64,000 bases of DNA, taken from positions 124,001 through 188,000 of the forward strand of contig NZ_NAAD01000004.1 in assembly GCF_002093115.1 (NCBI RefSeq). The letters are read 5' to 3'. Position 1 is the first letter of the stretch. Every line of letters starts with the position of its first letter. The notes beneath the pieces are model-generated. The model was not told where the DNA came from. It saw only the letters and a program-made list of their open reading frames with translations, and searched no databases. A program made the position numbers and the translations under genes. Shown here one piece after another: positions 7,093 to 16,531 of this stretch. The stretch is from Geothermobacter hydrogeniphilus. GTDB taxonomy: Bacteria > Desulfobacterota > Desulfuromonadia > Desulfuromonadales > Geothermobacteraceae.

Positions 7093-8955
7093 CCCTTTAA
7101 CCATCTCCAGCAGAAACCAGCCGAGCATCAGGACCAGTCCCCAGGCGAAGCCGTGCAGGTAGGTGCTGATGCGGCCGGTGGCCAGCTGCCGGGTGCGATC
7201 ACCCTGTTTCTGGGTTGCGCCGGCCAGGCCGTGCAGGGTCGCTTCGATCACCGTCTGGTCGAGGCCCAGGCCGCAGAAGCGGGCGAGGGCCCGAAAAGGC
7301 TTCAGCAGGCTCCATTCAACCAGGCGATCGGCCTGCCAGCCGTGCAACAGGAAGCGTTTGTACCAGGCAGGGCGTTCGCCGGGAAAAGAACGATAGAGTC
7401 CGACGGCGGCGAACAGGCCGAGAGCGAACAGGCACACGGCGGTCACCGTCAGCGCCAGTTCGGTGGCATGATCGACCAGCGGTTTCGCTTCACTTCCGGT
7501 CAGCAGACGATGCAGCAGTTCCTGCCCGCCCCAGGCCGCTGGAAGATTGAACAGTCCGCCGAACAGGCCGAGCAGGGCCAGTGGCGGCAGGGTCCAGCGC
7601 ATCAGCATCGGCAGCGGATGCGGTTTCCCGGGGCTGCGCGGCGGGCCGGTAAAGACCAGGAAAAAGAGGCGGAAGCTGTAGAAGCTGGTCAGCAGGGCGC
7701 TCAGCGTGCCGAGCGCCCAGGCCAGGCGCAGTCCGTTTCCTCCCGCGGCGTACGCGGCTACCAGGATGCCGTCCTTGGAGAAAAAGCCACCGGTCAGCGG
7801 TGCTCCCGCCAGGCACAGCAGGCCGGCAAGAAAGAGGACCGTGACCAGGGGGGATTTTTTCGCCATCCCGCCCATCTTGTAGATGTCGTTCTCCTCGTGA
7901 CAGAGGTGGATGACACAGCCGGCGCCCATGAACAGCAGGGCCTTGAAGAAGGCATGGGTATAAAGGTGGAACATCGCCCCGGAAACGCTTCCGGCGCCGA
8001 CGGCGATGAACATGTAGCCGATCTGGCTCATGGTCGAGTAGGCCAGCACCCGCTTGATCTCCCGCTGCGCCAGGGCGCAGGTGGCGGCATAGAAGGCGGT
8101 CAGTCCGCCGACCAGGGCGATGGCGGTCATGCCGGTCGCCGACAGGGAGACCAGCGGGAACAGCCGGCAGAGCAGGTAGACTCCGGCGGTAACCATGGTT
8201 GCGGCATGGATCAGAGCCGAAACCGGGGTCGGCCCGGCCATGGCATCGGGCAGCCAGGTCATCAGCGGCAGCTGGGCGCTCTTACCGCTCGCCCCGGCCA
8301 GCAGCAGCAGCACGATGGCGGTGATCGAGGCAGCCGGGAGCTGGCTGGCGAAGGCATTGATTTCGGGAATCCCGAGTTGGCCGGAGGCGGAGAACAGCCA
8401 CAGCAGAGCGATGGCGAAGAAGACATCCCCGACCCGGGTGACCAGGAAGGCTTTCTGCCCGGCGCGGGCATTCTTCAGCTCGCGATACCAGAAGCCGATC
8501 AGGCCGTAGGAACAGAAGCCGACTCCTTCCCAGCCGAGAAACAGCAGCAGCAGATTGTCGGCCAGGACGATAGTCAGCATGGCGAAAACGAACAGGTTGA
8601 GCAGGGCGAAGAAGCGCGCCGTATCCTGCTCCTTTTCCATGTAGCCGACCGCGTAGAGGTGGATCAGGGTCGAGACCCCGGTGACCATCAATGTCATTGA
8701 GGCGGCCAGCGGGTCGAAGAGGATGCCGAAGTCGGCCCGCAGGTTGCCGCTCGCCAGCCATGTTGCCAGCACTGTGCGGGTTCCTCCGCCGGAGGAGAGG
8801 GGCCAGAGCAGGCAGCTGGCGACGAAACTGGCGGCCACCGCGGCCACGGCGATCCAGCCGCGCGCGGCACGCGGGAAACGCATCCCGAAGAGGATGTTGA
8901 TGCCCGCCCCGATCAGCGGCAGCAGCGGTATCAGGAACAGCAGCTTGGCGTTCAT
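7090..8955 (-). CDS. nuoL: NADH-quinone oxidoreductase subunit L
   Basis: A 621-residue distal proton-pumping subunit, which also carries the long lateral helix. Recognisable blocks: FLGWEGVGFCSYGLIGFWY, GKSAQLPLMTWLPDAMAGPTPVSALIHAATMVTAGVYLL, QREIKRVLAYSTMSQIGYM and FKALLFMGAGCVIH. The C-terminal region ending VMLGWFLLEMVKG matches the lateral-helix/last-TM portion. Length is typical (E. coli 613). ATG at 8955 overlaps the nuoK stop by four bases. Confidence 0.97.
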   Translation of the reverse strand: MNAKLLFLIPLLPLIGAGINILFGMRFPRAARGWIAVAAVAASFVASCLLWPLSSGGGTRTVLATWLASGNLRADFGILFDPLAASMTLMVTGVSTLIHLYAVGYMEKEQDTARFFALLNLFVFAMLTIVLADNLLLLFLGWEGVGFCSYGLIGFWYRELKNARAGQKAFLVTRVGDVFFAIALLWLFSASGQLGIPEINAFASQLPAASITAIVLLLLAGASGKSAQLPLMTWLPDAMAGPTPVSALIHAATMVTAGVYLLCRLFPLVSLSATGMTAIALVGGLTAFYAATCALAQREIKRVLAYSTMSQIGYMFIAVGAGSVSGAMFHLYTHAFFKALLFMGAGCVIHLCHEENDIYKMGGMAKKSPLVTVLFLAGLLCLAGAPLTGGFFSKDGILVAAYAAGGNGLRLAWALGTLSALLTSFYSFRLFFLVFTGPPRSPGKPHPLPMLMRWTLPPLALLGLFGGLFNLPAAWGGQELLHRLLTGSEAKPLVDHATELALTVTAVCLFALGLFAAVGLYRSFPGERPAWYKRFLLHGWQADRLVEWSLLKPFRALARFCGLGLDQTVIEATLHGLAGATQKQGDRTRQLATGRISTYLHGFAWGLVLMLGWFLLEMVKG

Positions 8956-9253
8956 CCCTTCATCTCGTTATAGGCATCGGCATCAAGGGTTCCCTTGCGC
9001 CGGTTGAGGTAGACGACCATCGCCAGGGAGATGGAGACCTCGGCCGAGGTCAGCGCCATCAGCAGCACCACCAGCAGCTGACCGTCGATGTTGTGCCAGA
9101 AGGCCGAGGCGCCGACCAGCGCCAGGCCGACGGCGTTGATCATCACCTCGACGCCGATCAGGATCATGATCAGGCTGCGCCGCGCCAGCACGCAGGCGAA
9201 GCCGAGGCCGAACATCAGCCCGGCGACGATCAGCACATGTTCCAGGGGTACGA

Positions 9254-9257
<4 letters not shown>
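8952..9257 (-). CDS. nuoK: NADH-quinone oxidoreductase subunit K
   Basis: A 101-residue three-helix subunit with GLMFGLGFACVLARRSLIMILIGVEVMINAVGLALVG and ALTSAEVSISLAMVVYLNRRKG. Both membrane glutamates needed for proton transfer are present (GVEVM and SAEVS). ATG at 9257 overlaps the nuoJ stop as ATGA, and its own stop overlaps nuoL the same way. Confidence 0.97.
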
Positions 9258-9775
<518 letters not shown>

Positions 9776-9831
9776 AGTATCGTATTCAGCAGTGTCTCCT
9801 GATTTTGGGCCACCCGCTCGCTTTGCTCGCT

Positions 9832-9961
9832 CAAGACACCAAGAACACCAAGGAACCCGTTTGGCTGAGGTGTCCTGAAAAAAACAAAAGCCAGTCCGTG
9901 ATTAAAACCAAAAAACATTTGAATTTCCGTCCTTCTTGGTGTTCTTGGTGCCTTGGTGGCG
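9832..9961. repeat. Inverted CCACCAAG-type repeat pair in the nuoI-nuoJ gap
   Basis: Left arm CAAGACACCAAGAACACCAAG (9832 onward) and right arm CTTGGTGTTCTTGGTGCC.. ending 9961 are degenerate inverted repeats around about 75 bases of A/T-richer sequence. The same arms bound larger elements at 15369-15650 and 16158-16521. No coding potential is seen. Confidence 0.8.
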
Positions 9962-9972
9962 GCTTTTCCTTT

Positions 9973-10515
9973 TCACGGCAGCAGACTCCTCACATCCGCC
10001 GCCGGGCGCTCTTCCTCGCCCTGACCGCGCGGGGTGACCACGCCGATACCGGCGTGGCGGTAGAAGTTGTAGTCAGGCTCCTTGCCCGGGCCGTCGATCA
10101 GCAGGTCTTCCTTCTCGTAGACCAGGGTCAGGGGATCACGGCGACAGATTTCGTAGTCGGCGGTCATCTGGATGGCGCGGGTCGGGCAGGCCTCGGTACA
10201 CATGCCGCAGAAGATGCAGCGGGTGAAGTTGATCCGGAACCAGGTTGCATAGCGGCGGCCGTCATCCGCTTCCGCGGCCTGCATCGAGATGCAGTCGACC
10301 GGGCAGGCGGCGCTGCACAGGTAGCAGGCGACACAACGTTCGCCGCCGTCCGGGTCGCGGGTCAGTACGATCCGTGCCCGGTAGCGTTCAAACGGCACCC
10401 GCTTCTGTTCCGGGTACTGGATCGTCACCGGTTTGCGGAACATGTTCCGCAGGGTGATCCAGTAGGCCTGAGCGGTCGCCTTGATGTCTTGATACAGGTT
10501 CACTGCGTTCACCAT
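9973..10515 (-). CDS. nuoI: NADH-quinone oxidoreductase subunit I (2x[4Fe-4S])
   Basis: A 180-residue ferredoxin-like subunit of the peripheral arm. Two cluster motifs are seen: [12 protein letters not shown] and [12 protein letters not shown], binding N6a and N6b. It has an amphipathic N-terminus ([18 protein letters not shown]) and the family [16 protein letters not shown] segment. Length and order between nuoH and nuoJ are canonical. It is separated from nuoH by short heptamer-like repeats. Confidence 0.97.
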   Translation of the reverse strand: MVNAVNLYQDIKATAQAYWITLRNMFRKPVTIQYPEQKRVPFERYRARIVLTRDPDGGERCVACYLCSAACPVDCISMQAAEADDGRRYATWFRINFTRCIFCGMCTEACPTRAIQMTADYEICRRDPLTLVYEKEDLLIDGPGKEPDYNFYRHAGIGVVTPRGQGEEERPAADVRSLLP

Positions 10516-10591
10516 GTATCAGGTGTGAGGCGCGAGGCGCGAGGCAAAAGGTTGTTTATTTAAATAACCTCTGGCCCCTGGCCTCTGGCCC
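10516..10591. repeat. Short degenerate heptamer repeats in the nuoH-nuoI gap
   Basis: The 76-base gap holds GAGGCGC-type units (about three) and, after an A/T stretch, four CTGGCCC/CTGGCCT/CTAACCT units. They are degenerate relatives of the arrays in the nuoF-nuoG and nuoL-nuoM gaps. Confidence 0.7.
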
Positions 10592-11590
10592 CTAACCTGT
10601 TTTCAAAAGGAGCAATATCGCTCCGGTTACGATCACGTTGACCAGCGCCAGCGGCACCAGGATTTTCCAGCCGAAATGCATCAGCTGATCATATCTCAGC
10701 CGCGGCAGGGTGCCGCGGGTCCAGATGAAGAGGAAGGAGATGAATCCGACCTTGAGGAAGAACCAGACGATTCCCGGCAGCAGCGGGCCGTGCCAGCCGC
10801 CGAGGAAGAGGACGGTGACCATGCTGCTGAGAATGATGACGTTGATGTATTCGCCGACGAAGAACAGGCCGAAACGCATTCCCGAATATTCGGTGTGGAA
10901 GCCGGCGACGATCTCGTTCTCGGCTTCGGGCAGGTCGAAGGGGATGCGCTTGCTTTCGGCCAGCACGCTGACCAGGAAAATCAGGAAGGCCGGCGGATTG
11001 AGAATCGCGAAGGGCAACCCCGCCTGGGCATTGACAATATCGGTCAGGGAGAAAGATCTGGCCATCAGGACCACCGGGACGATCGCCAGTCCCATGGAGA
11101 GTTCGTAGCTGATCAATTGGGACAGGGCGCGGATGCTGCCGAGCAGGGCGTACTTGCTGTTGCTGGCCCAGCCGCCGAGGGTGACGCCGTAGACCGCCAG
11201 CGAGGAGAGGCCGAGAAAGTAGAGCACGCCGATGTTCAGATCGCAGATCACCAGCGGCACTTCACGGCCGAACAGGTGGATCGGAGGGCCGAAGGGAATC
11301 ACGGCGAAAGTCAGCAGGGCGGTGACCGCGGCGATCCCCGGGGCGATGAAGAACAGGAACTTGTCAGCCTGGGAGGGGATGAAGTCCTCCTTGGTGACCA
11401 GCTTGACGGCGTCGGCCAGCGGCTGCAGCAGGCCGAAGGGACCGACCCGGTTGGGACCGTAGCGCAACTGCATGCGTCCCAGTAGCTTGCGCTCGGCGAG
11501 AACCATGTAGGCCGCTCCGGTCAGCAGCAGGAAGAAGACAAACCCGAGCTTGACCAGGATCAGGATGGTGGTGATCAACCATTCAGGCAT
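10592..11590 (-). CDS. nuoH: NADH-quinone oxidoreductase subunit H
   Basis: A 332-residue membrane subunit that lines the quinone chamber. Conserved features: ERKLLGRMQLRYGPNRVGPFGLLQPLADAVKLVTKED near the N-terminus, GWASNSKYALLGSIRALSQLISYE in the middle, and ESKRIPFDLPEAENEIVAGFHTEYSGMRFG, the family signature. ATG at 11590 overlaps the nuoG stop by eight bases. Confidence 0.97.
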   Translation of the reverse strand: MPEWLITTILILVKLGFVFFLLLTGAAYMVLAERKLLGRMQLRYGPNRVGPFGLLQPLADAVKLVTKEDFIPSQADKFLFFIAPGIAAVTALLTFAVIPFGPPIHLFGREVPLVICDLNIGVLYFLGLSSLAVYGVTLGGWASNSKYALLGSIRALSQLISYELSMGLAIVPVVLMARSFSLTDIVNAQAGLPFAILNPPAFLIFLVSVLAESKRIPFDLPEAENEIVAGFHTEYSGMRFGLFFVGEYINVIILSSMVTVLFLGGWHGPLLPGIVWFFLKVGFISFLFIWTRGTLPRLRYDQLMHFGWKILVPLALVNVIVTGAILLLLKTG

Positions 11591-13949
11591 TTCCCCCTCC
11601 TTTCCCGACCAGGCAGGGGGTCAGGCTCCCCGGTGCGAACAACTCCAGCGGCGTGCCGCGCAGGCGCGTGGCGAGCAGCAGCCCCGGAGCCATGGCGGCA
11701 TTCAGTTTCAGTTGCAGTGGGAAGGTTTCCAACTCGGTGTGCAATTCGATCGTGTCGCCCTCCTTGAGGTCCCGCGCGGCGGCGGTTTCCGGATGCAGCA
11801 GTACCTGCGGAACGGGCCGGACGGCGTCGAGTGCCGGGGAGAGGCTGGCGAGTTGTTCGCTGCCGAACAGCTGGTCGACCACCAGCAGCGGCAGACTCCC
11901 TTCCGGAGCGGGATGGGGGAAGCTCTGGTCACGGCTTTCGGCCGGATGGCCGCCGCCCCGCACCCGCTGTCCTTCGCCATCGGGATCGAGCAGGCTCAAC
12001 CCGGCGAAGCGGGCGTCCCGCCCTTCGAGCTTGCGGCGGATCATCTCCGGAGACTGGTTGTCGCCGCGCAGCAATGCCAGAGCGGCCCAGGCCGGACGTG
12101 GTTCGCCACCGGGTGTGGTGGGGAAGAAACTGCGCGGCGGGTGTCCTCCGTCGTCGTTGGTGCCGAGGGGAATGCCGGGGCTGAAAACACTGCTGAAAAC
12201 GAGCATGCGGCCCTCGTTGTTGACCAGGGTGCCGGAGCCTTCGGCGACAGTCGTGGTCGGCAGAAAGACGTCCGCCTGGCGCGACAGCCGGTTGGGGGCG
12301 TGGTCGAGGACCAGCAGAAATTCGAGTTTGCCCAGCGCCCGGGCCATGCGTTGCGGGCCGTCGGCCAGCGGGTCGTTCTCGAGACAGACCAGGGCGCGGA
12401 TTTTTCCCGCCATCATCTCTTCACAGAGCTGGTCGGCGTCCGGGCCGCTGCCGCTCAGCAGGGCCGCGCCATAGCTGTTGGGGCCGCCGAGGGTGACGAA
12501 CAGCCCGGTTTCGAAGTGGTCGGCTGCTGCCGCCAGTTGGCGAATGCCGGTTTCGCCGAGCAGGTCGCCGCCGCCGCAGAGAATCGGACGTTCGGCCTGT
12601 CGAAGCAGGGTGCGCAGTTCAGCCAGGTCATCCTCCGGCTCAGCAGGAGAGACCAGTTGTTCAAGCAGGCTCGGCAACGACTCGGGCCCGGTCGACAGTT
12701 GTTGAAAATCACAGGGCAGCTCAACCGGACGAGGGTCGATGACGGTCACCCGGGCTCCCCGGCGGGCCGCCTGGCGTACGGCCAGTCCGAGCAGCGGCGC
12801 CTCGTTGAGGGGGTCGGAACCGACCAGCAGCAGGCAGTCGCTGCGGCGTACATCCTCCAGGCTGCGCGCTTTGGAGCCGAGCAGGGCGGTCAGTTGCCGC
12901 GCGGCCCTGTCTCGTCCGGGTTGTGGGTCGCCGCAGAAGCGGGCGCCGCCGAGCTGCTGCGCCCAGTCGTGCAGCAGTGCCAGGGATTCCAGCGAGGCCC
13001 GCGGTGAACCGAGCATAGCGATCGCCTCCGGGCCGACCCTGGCGGCAATGTCGGTGAGCCGCCGGCGGGCCAGCTGCTGGGCCTCCGGCCAGGCGGCATC
13101 GGCTCCCTGCAGCTTCGGAGTGCGGGGACGTTCGGGATGGTTGACGTGACCGTAGCCGAAGCGCCCGCGGTCACAGATGAAAAAGCCGTTGGTCTGGCGG
13201 TTGATGCCGGAACGGACCCGCTGCAGCTCCCGGTAGCGGGCGCCGGGAATGACGCTGCAGCCGAGGGAACAGTGCGGGCAGATCGAGGCGGCCTCCTGCA
13301 GATCCCAGCTGCGGCTGCGGAAACGGCAGGTCTTGTCGGTGAAGACCCCGGTCGGGCAGACATCGGCGAGGTTGCCGGAGAAGGGGGATTCAAGCTTGCC
13401 ATCCTTGAAGCGGCCGAAGAAGACCCGGTTGCGCGAGCCCATGACGCCGAAATCGTCGCCGCCGCAGTAGTCCCGGTAGGTCCGAACGCAGCGGTAACAC
13501 TGGATGCAGCGGTTCATTTCCTGTTCGATAAAGGGACCGAGATCCTGGTTTATCCAGGTGCGCTTTTTGCCGCGATAGCGACGGATGCCATGGCCGCCGG
13601 CGATGGTCATGTCCTGCAGCTGACATTCTCCGCCCTCGTCGCAGACCGGGCAGTCGTGCGGATGGTTGAGCATCAGCCACTCGATCACCGCGGCACGCAG
13701 CTCCCGGGCGTCAGCATCGACGGTGGAAACCACCATCCCGTCCTGAGCGGGAACCATGCAGGCCATCTGCAGGCCCTTGACCGGGCCCTGTTCGAACCGC
13801 ATGGCGCACAGCCGGCAGGAACCGACCGCCCCGAGCGCTTCATGGTAGCAGAAGTGCGGGATGACGATCCCGAGTTGCTGCGCCGCTTCGAGCACATTGC
13901 TGCCGTCGGGGACGGTCACGGTCTGGTTGTCGATGGTTAAAGTCGGCAT
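11583..13949 (-). CDS. nuoG: NADH-quinone oxidoreductase subunit G
   Basis: A 788-residue large peripheral-arm subunit. N-terminal [2Fe-2S] domain (CYHEALGAVGSCRLC then MACM), a [4Fe-4S] domain with HPHDCPVCDEGGECQLQD and CIQCYRCVR, then the molybdopterin-oxidoreductase-like region. That region keeps a CPHCSLGC...FICDRGR motif, as needed for the extra N7 cluster present in E. coli and Thermus but lost in mitochondria. The C-terminal half is an inactive Mo-enzyme fold. It is shorter than E. coli NuoG (about 908). The gene follows nuoF after a heptamer array. Confidence 0.96.
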   Translation of the reverse strand: MPTLTIDNQTVTVPDGSNVLEAAQQLGIVIPHFCYHEALGAVGSCRLCAMRFEQGPVKGLQMACMVPAQDGMVVSTVDADARELRAAVIEWLMLNHPHDCPVCDEGGECQLQDMTIAGGHGIRRYRGKKRTWINQDLGPFIEQEMNRCIQCYRCVRTYRDYCGGDDFGVMGSRNRVFFGRFKDGKLESPFSGNLADVCPTGVFTDKTCRFRSRSWDLQEAASICPHCSLGCSVIPGARYRELQRVRSGINRQTNGFFICDRGRFGYGHVNHPERPRTPKLQGADAAWPEAQQLARRRLTDIAARVGPEAIAMLGSPRASLESLALLHDWAQQLGGARFCGDPQPGRDRAARQLTALLGSKARSLEDVRRSDCLLLVGSDPLNEAPLLGLAVRQAARRGARVTVIDPRPVELPCDFQQLSTGPESLPSLLEQLVSPAEPEDDLAELRTLLRQAERPILCGGGDLLGETGIRQLAAAADHFETGLFVTLGGPNSYGAALLSGSGPDADQLCEEMMAGKIRALVCLENDPLADGPQRMARALGKLEFLLVLDHAPNRLSRQADVFLPTTTVAEGSGTLVNNEGRMLVFSSVFSPGIPLGTNDDGGHPPRSFFPTTPGGEPRPAWAALALLRGDNQSPEMIRRKLEGRDARFAGLSLLDPDGEGQRVRGGGHPAESRDQSFPHPAPEGSLPLLVVDQLFGSEQLASLSPALDAVRPVPQVLLHPETAAARDLKEGDTIELHTELETFPLQLKLNAAMAPGLLLATRLRGTPLELFAPGSLTPCLVGKGGGNA

Positions 13950-13962
13950 AAGAGCTAAAATC

Positions 13963-14018
13963 GGCTAAGGGCTAAGGGCTAAGGGCTAAGGGCTAAGGGC
14001 TGAAGGCTGAAGGCTGAA
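13963..14018. repeat. Eight-unit heptanucleotide array (GGCTAAG x5, GGCTGAA x3)
   Basis: Five GGCTAAG units run directly into three GGCTGAA units, 56 bases in all, filling most of the nuoF-nuoG gap. It has the same unit length and copy number as the nuoL-nuoM array but an unrelated sequence. Confidence 0.95.
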
Positions 14019-14055
14019 GGGGTTCCTTTGGCCCTTTGCCTTTCGCCGCCTTTCA

Positions 14056-15327
14056 CTAAAAGGGGCACCGCCCCTTCCGCACATGCTCTTCCAATTCATC
14101 CTCGAACAGTCGCAGCAGCCCGTCCAGCGGCCCCATCGCTCCCTCGGCGAGGGCGCAGAAGGAGCGGCCGGTGATGTTCCTGCGCTGGTGTTTCAGCATC
14201 TCGATCTGTTCCATGTTGCCGCGTCCGGCTTCGATCTCTTCGAGCAGCCACTGGACGAAGGAGAGACCATCGCGGCAGGGGGTGCACCAGCCGCACGATT
14301 CGCGGGCGAAGAAGCGGATCAGGTTAAGGGTCACCGCGACCATGCAGGTGTCGTTGTCGAAGGCGGTCACTCCGGCGGTGCCGAAACGGCTGCCGGCAGC
14401 TTCCAGTGTGTCGAAATCCATCGCCACGTCGAGATGTTCGCGGGTCAGGTACGGCGTCGAGGCGCCGCCCGGCAGGCAGGCCTTGAACTCTCCGCCGCCG
14501 CGAATGCCGCCGCCGACCTCGAAGATCACCTCGCGCAGGGGGATGCCGACCGGCAGTTCGAAGCATTCGGTCCGCTCCAGGTGTCCGGAGAGACCGAACA
14601 GCTTGGTGCCGGCGCCGATCTCGTTGCGGGCCAGGTTTTTGAACCATTCGGCGCCGCCGGTGATGATATGCGGGACGTCGGCCAGGGTCTCGACGTTGTT
14701 GACCGTGGTCGGCCTTCCCCAGAGGCCCTTGACCGCCGGGAAGGGCGGCTTGCTGCGGGGATTGGGTCGTACCCCCTCGATGCCGTTGAGCTGGGCGGTT
14801 TCTTCGCCGAGGATGTAGCGCCCGGCGCTGCGGTGAACGTGGATCTGCAGACTCCAGCCGGAGTCGAGAATGTCCGTGCCGAGATAACCGGCCTCCTTCG
14901 CCTCGACGATGGCCCGTTCGAGGTTGCGGGCCTCCTGTTCATAGGCGTAACGGATGAAGATGTAGGCCTCCGACACCTGCAGGGCCCAGGCGGAGAGGAT
15001 CACCCCCTCGACCAGCTGGTGTGGGTCGGCCATCAGCAGTTGGCGGTCCTTGTAGGTGCCCGGTTCCATCTCATCGCAGTTGCAGACCAGGTATTTGTCA
15101 CCCGGCTGGTCGGCCGGAAAAAAGGACCATTTCAGCCCGGTTGAGAAGCCCGCTCCACCGCGGCCGCGCAAACCCGAGCGCTTGACCGTCTCGCGCACCT
15201 CCAGCGGGGTCATCGCGCGGATGGCCTTTTCCAGTCCCTGATAGCCGCCGGTCTGTCTGAACCCGTCGAGAAAGACGGTTTCGCCGGGACGGCGGTTCTT
15301 GAAGAGAATTTGCGGGTAGTCGGGCAT
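14056..15327 (-). CDS. nuoF: NADH-quinone oxidoreductase subunit F (NADH/FMN/[4Fe-4S])
   Basis: A 423-residue NADH-binding subunit. GRGGAGFSTGLKW binds the NADH/FMN pair, NCDEMEPGTYKDR is the FMN region, and ESCGWCTPCRDG with the later RSFCALAEGA Cys holds the N3 [4Fe-4S] cluster. Length fits (E. coli 445). ATG at 15327 lies 332 bases after the nuoE stop; that gap is a nested repeat, so coupling between nuoE and nuoF depends on transcription through it. Confidence 0.97.
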   Translation of the reverse strand: MPDYPQILFKNRRPGETVFLDGFRQTGGYQGLEKAIRAMTPLEVRETVKRSGLRGRGGAGFSTGLKWSFFPADQPGDKYLVCNCDEMEPGTYKDRQLLMADPHQLVEGVILSAWALQVSEAYIFIRYAYEQEARNLERAIVEAKEAGYLGTDILDSGWSLQIHVHRSAGRYILGEETAQLNGIEGVRPNPRSKPPFPAVKGLWGRPTTVNNVETLADVPHIITGGAEWFKNLARNEIGAGTKLFGLSGHLERTECFELPVGIPLREVIFEVGGGIRGGGEFKACLPGGASTPYLTREHLDVAMDFDTLEAAGSRFGTAGVTAFDNDTCMVAVTLNLIRFFARESCGWCTPCRDGLSFVQWLLEEIEAGRGNMEQIEMLKHQRRNITGRSFCALAEGAMGPLDGLLRLFEDELEEHVRKGRCPF

Positions 15328-15368
15328 TTACCAGCCTTTTGACACAGAGTCTCAGGGAAAAAGACGGC

Positions 15369-15650
15369 CACCAAGGCGCCAAGAACACCAAGAAAGCCTT
15401 TGCATAGCGGACAACCGGAAGCCGGGCTCTGGATCTAACCTGAATCAGTGAGCTTCTTGTCGGCGGATAGCACAAGTCATTGATCTGCCAGAGCTTCCCA
15501 AAAATCGCCAGCGAACCTATGGGTGCGCTTTACGATTTTTGGAAATCTCATTCAGGCCAAGCACTTGCACTCTCCATCCAACAGAAACTCACTGATTCAG
15601 GTTTAACAGATTTCCGCCCTTCTTGGTGTCCTTGGTGTCTTGGTGGCAGA
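15369..15650. repeat. Nested repeat element, nuoE-nuoF gap
   Basis: The outer inverted arms CCACCAAGGCGCCAAGAACA (left) and TGTCCTTGGTGTCTTGGTGG (right) bound about 280 bases, with a 167-bp MITE-like element inside (15437-15603). The sequence holds no gene. Both repeat layers recur in the nuoBCD-nuoE gap. Confidence 0.8.
15437..15603. mobile_element. MITE-like element, copy 1
   Basis: 167 bp with perfect 15-bp terminal inverted repeats AACCTGAATCAGTGA / TCACTGATTCAGGTT. It has an inner hairpin CCAAAAATCG...CGATTTTTGG around ACCTATGGGTGCGC. It has no coding capacity. Copy 2 lies at 16318-16483 and is similar along its whole length; a 58-bp deletion derivative is at 54558-54615. Mobility by a transposase elsewhere is inferred. 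Confidence 0.75.
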
Positions 15651-15659
15651 AAAAGATTT

Positions 15660-16136
15660 TTAGTCTTTCTCTTTCTCCAGTGCCGCATCGATCTTCTCCG
15701 GCGTCAGCCTGCCGTACAGTTTCAGCCCGATCATCATCGCCGGGGCGTCGCCGCAGACGCCGAGGCAGCAGCTCGGCAGCAGGGTGAAGGCGCCGTCGGC
15801 GGTGGTTTCGCCGGGGGCGATGCCGAGTTTCTGCTGCAGGTGCGCGGCGACCTGCTCGCCTCCGGTTGCCCAGCAGCAGATCGAGTCGCAGTAGTGAATC
15901 ACCTTGCGGCCGACCGGCTGGCGGAAGATCTTGTCGTAAAAAGTGGCGATCTCCTCGACCTGCAGCGGCGACAGGCCGAGAATCTCCGCTGTCAGCTCGA
16001 CCCCTTCATCCGGCACCCAGCCGTGATGCTCCTGGATGGCGCGCAGCAGGTCGATGATCAGCTCCCGCGGATGAGCGCTGGCCGCCGCCCTGGCGCGGAA
16101 GTTTTCAATTTCGGTTGTCGATAATAATTCTCTCAT
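15660..16136 (-). CDS. nuoE: NADH-quinone oxidoreductase subunit E ([2Fe-2S])
   Basis: A 158-residue thioredoxin-fold subunit carrying cluster N1a. The ligands are visible as CDSICC (Cys-x4-Cys) and CCLGVC (Cys-x3-Cys with the leading residue). The N-terminal helical domain contains HGWVPDEGVELTAEILGL, the conserved family segment. It is isolated on both sides by repeat-filled gaps (nuoBCD stop at 16532, nuoF start at 15327), unlike the tightly packed membrane-arm genes. Confidence 0.95.
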   Translation of the reverse strand: MRELLSTTEIENFRARAAASAHPRELIIDLLRAIQEHHGWVPDEGVELTAEILGLSPLQVEEIATFYDKIFRQPVGRKVIHYCDSICCWATGGEQVAAHLQQKLGIAPGETTADGAFTLLPSCCLGVCGDAPAMMIGLKLYGRLTPEKIDAALEKEKD

Positions 16137-16157
16137 CAGAACCAGAATCTTGCATCT

Positions 16158-16521
16158 GCCACCAAGACACCAAGGACACCAAGAAACGCAACATCATTTA
16201 CATGAACTCCGGGGTGGAGAGCAGTATAGACGGAGAAGCATGCAAAAGCCTTGTCCGAATTCAAACAGCTTAATTATTTTTCTCTGCGTCCTCTCACCCT
16301 GTTACGTCTTTGCGTTAAACCTGAATCAGTGATCTTGTCACCAGCGAATAGCGTAAGTCATTGACCTGCCTGCGCTTCCCAAAAATCACCGGCGAACCTA
16401 TGGGTGCGCCTTAGATTTTTGAAAATCGCATCCAGGCCAAGCACTTACACTCTTCATCCGGCACAAACCCACTGATTCAGGTTAAAAAGAAGTTCTTGGT
16501 GTTCTTGGCGCCTTGGTGGCC
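16158..16521. repeat. Nested repeat element, nuoBCD-nuoE gap
   Basis: Outer arms CCACCAAGACACCAAGGACA and GTTCTTGGCGCCTTGGTGG in inverted orientation enclose about 360 bases. Inside are an unrelated stretch with a CTCTGCGTC..TTTGCGTTAAA segment and MITE copy 2. No gene is seen. Confidence 0.78.
16318..16483. mobile_element. MITE-like element, copy 2
   Basis: 166 bp, beginning AACCTGAATCAGTGA and ending CACTGATTCAGGTT. It is recognisably the same element as 15437-15603, in the same orientation and with scattered substitutions. The inner CCCAAAAATC / GATTTTTG hairpin arms are kept. Confidence 0.75.
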
Positions 16522-16531
16522 ATCTCGGGTT

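Noticed and set aside
5519-7162. 547-codon plus-strand open frame opposite nuoM
   Set aside because: Glu/Gln/His-rich shadow with a repeated SHLTSHI tail that is only the CATCTCA array in translation.
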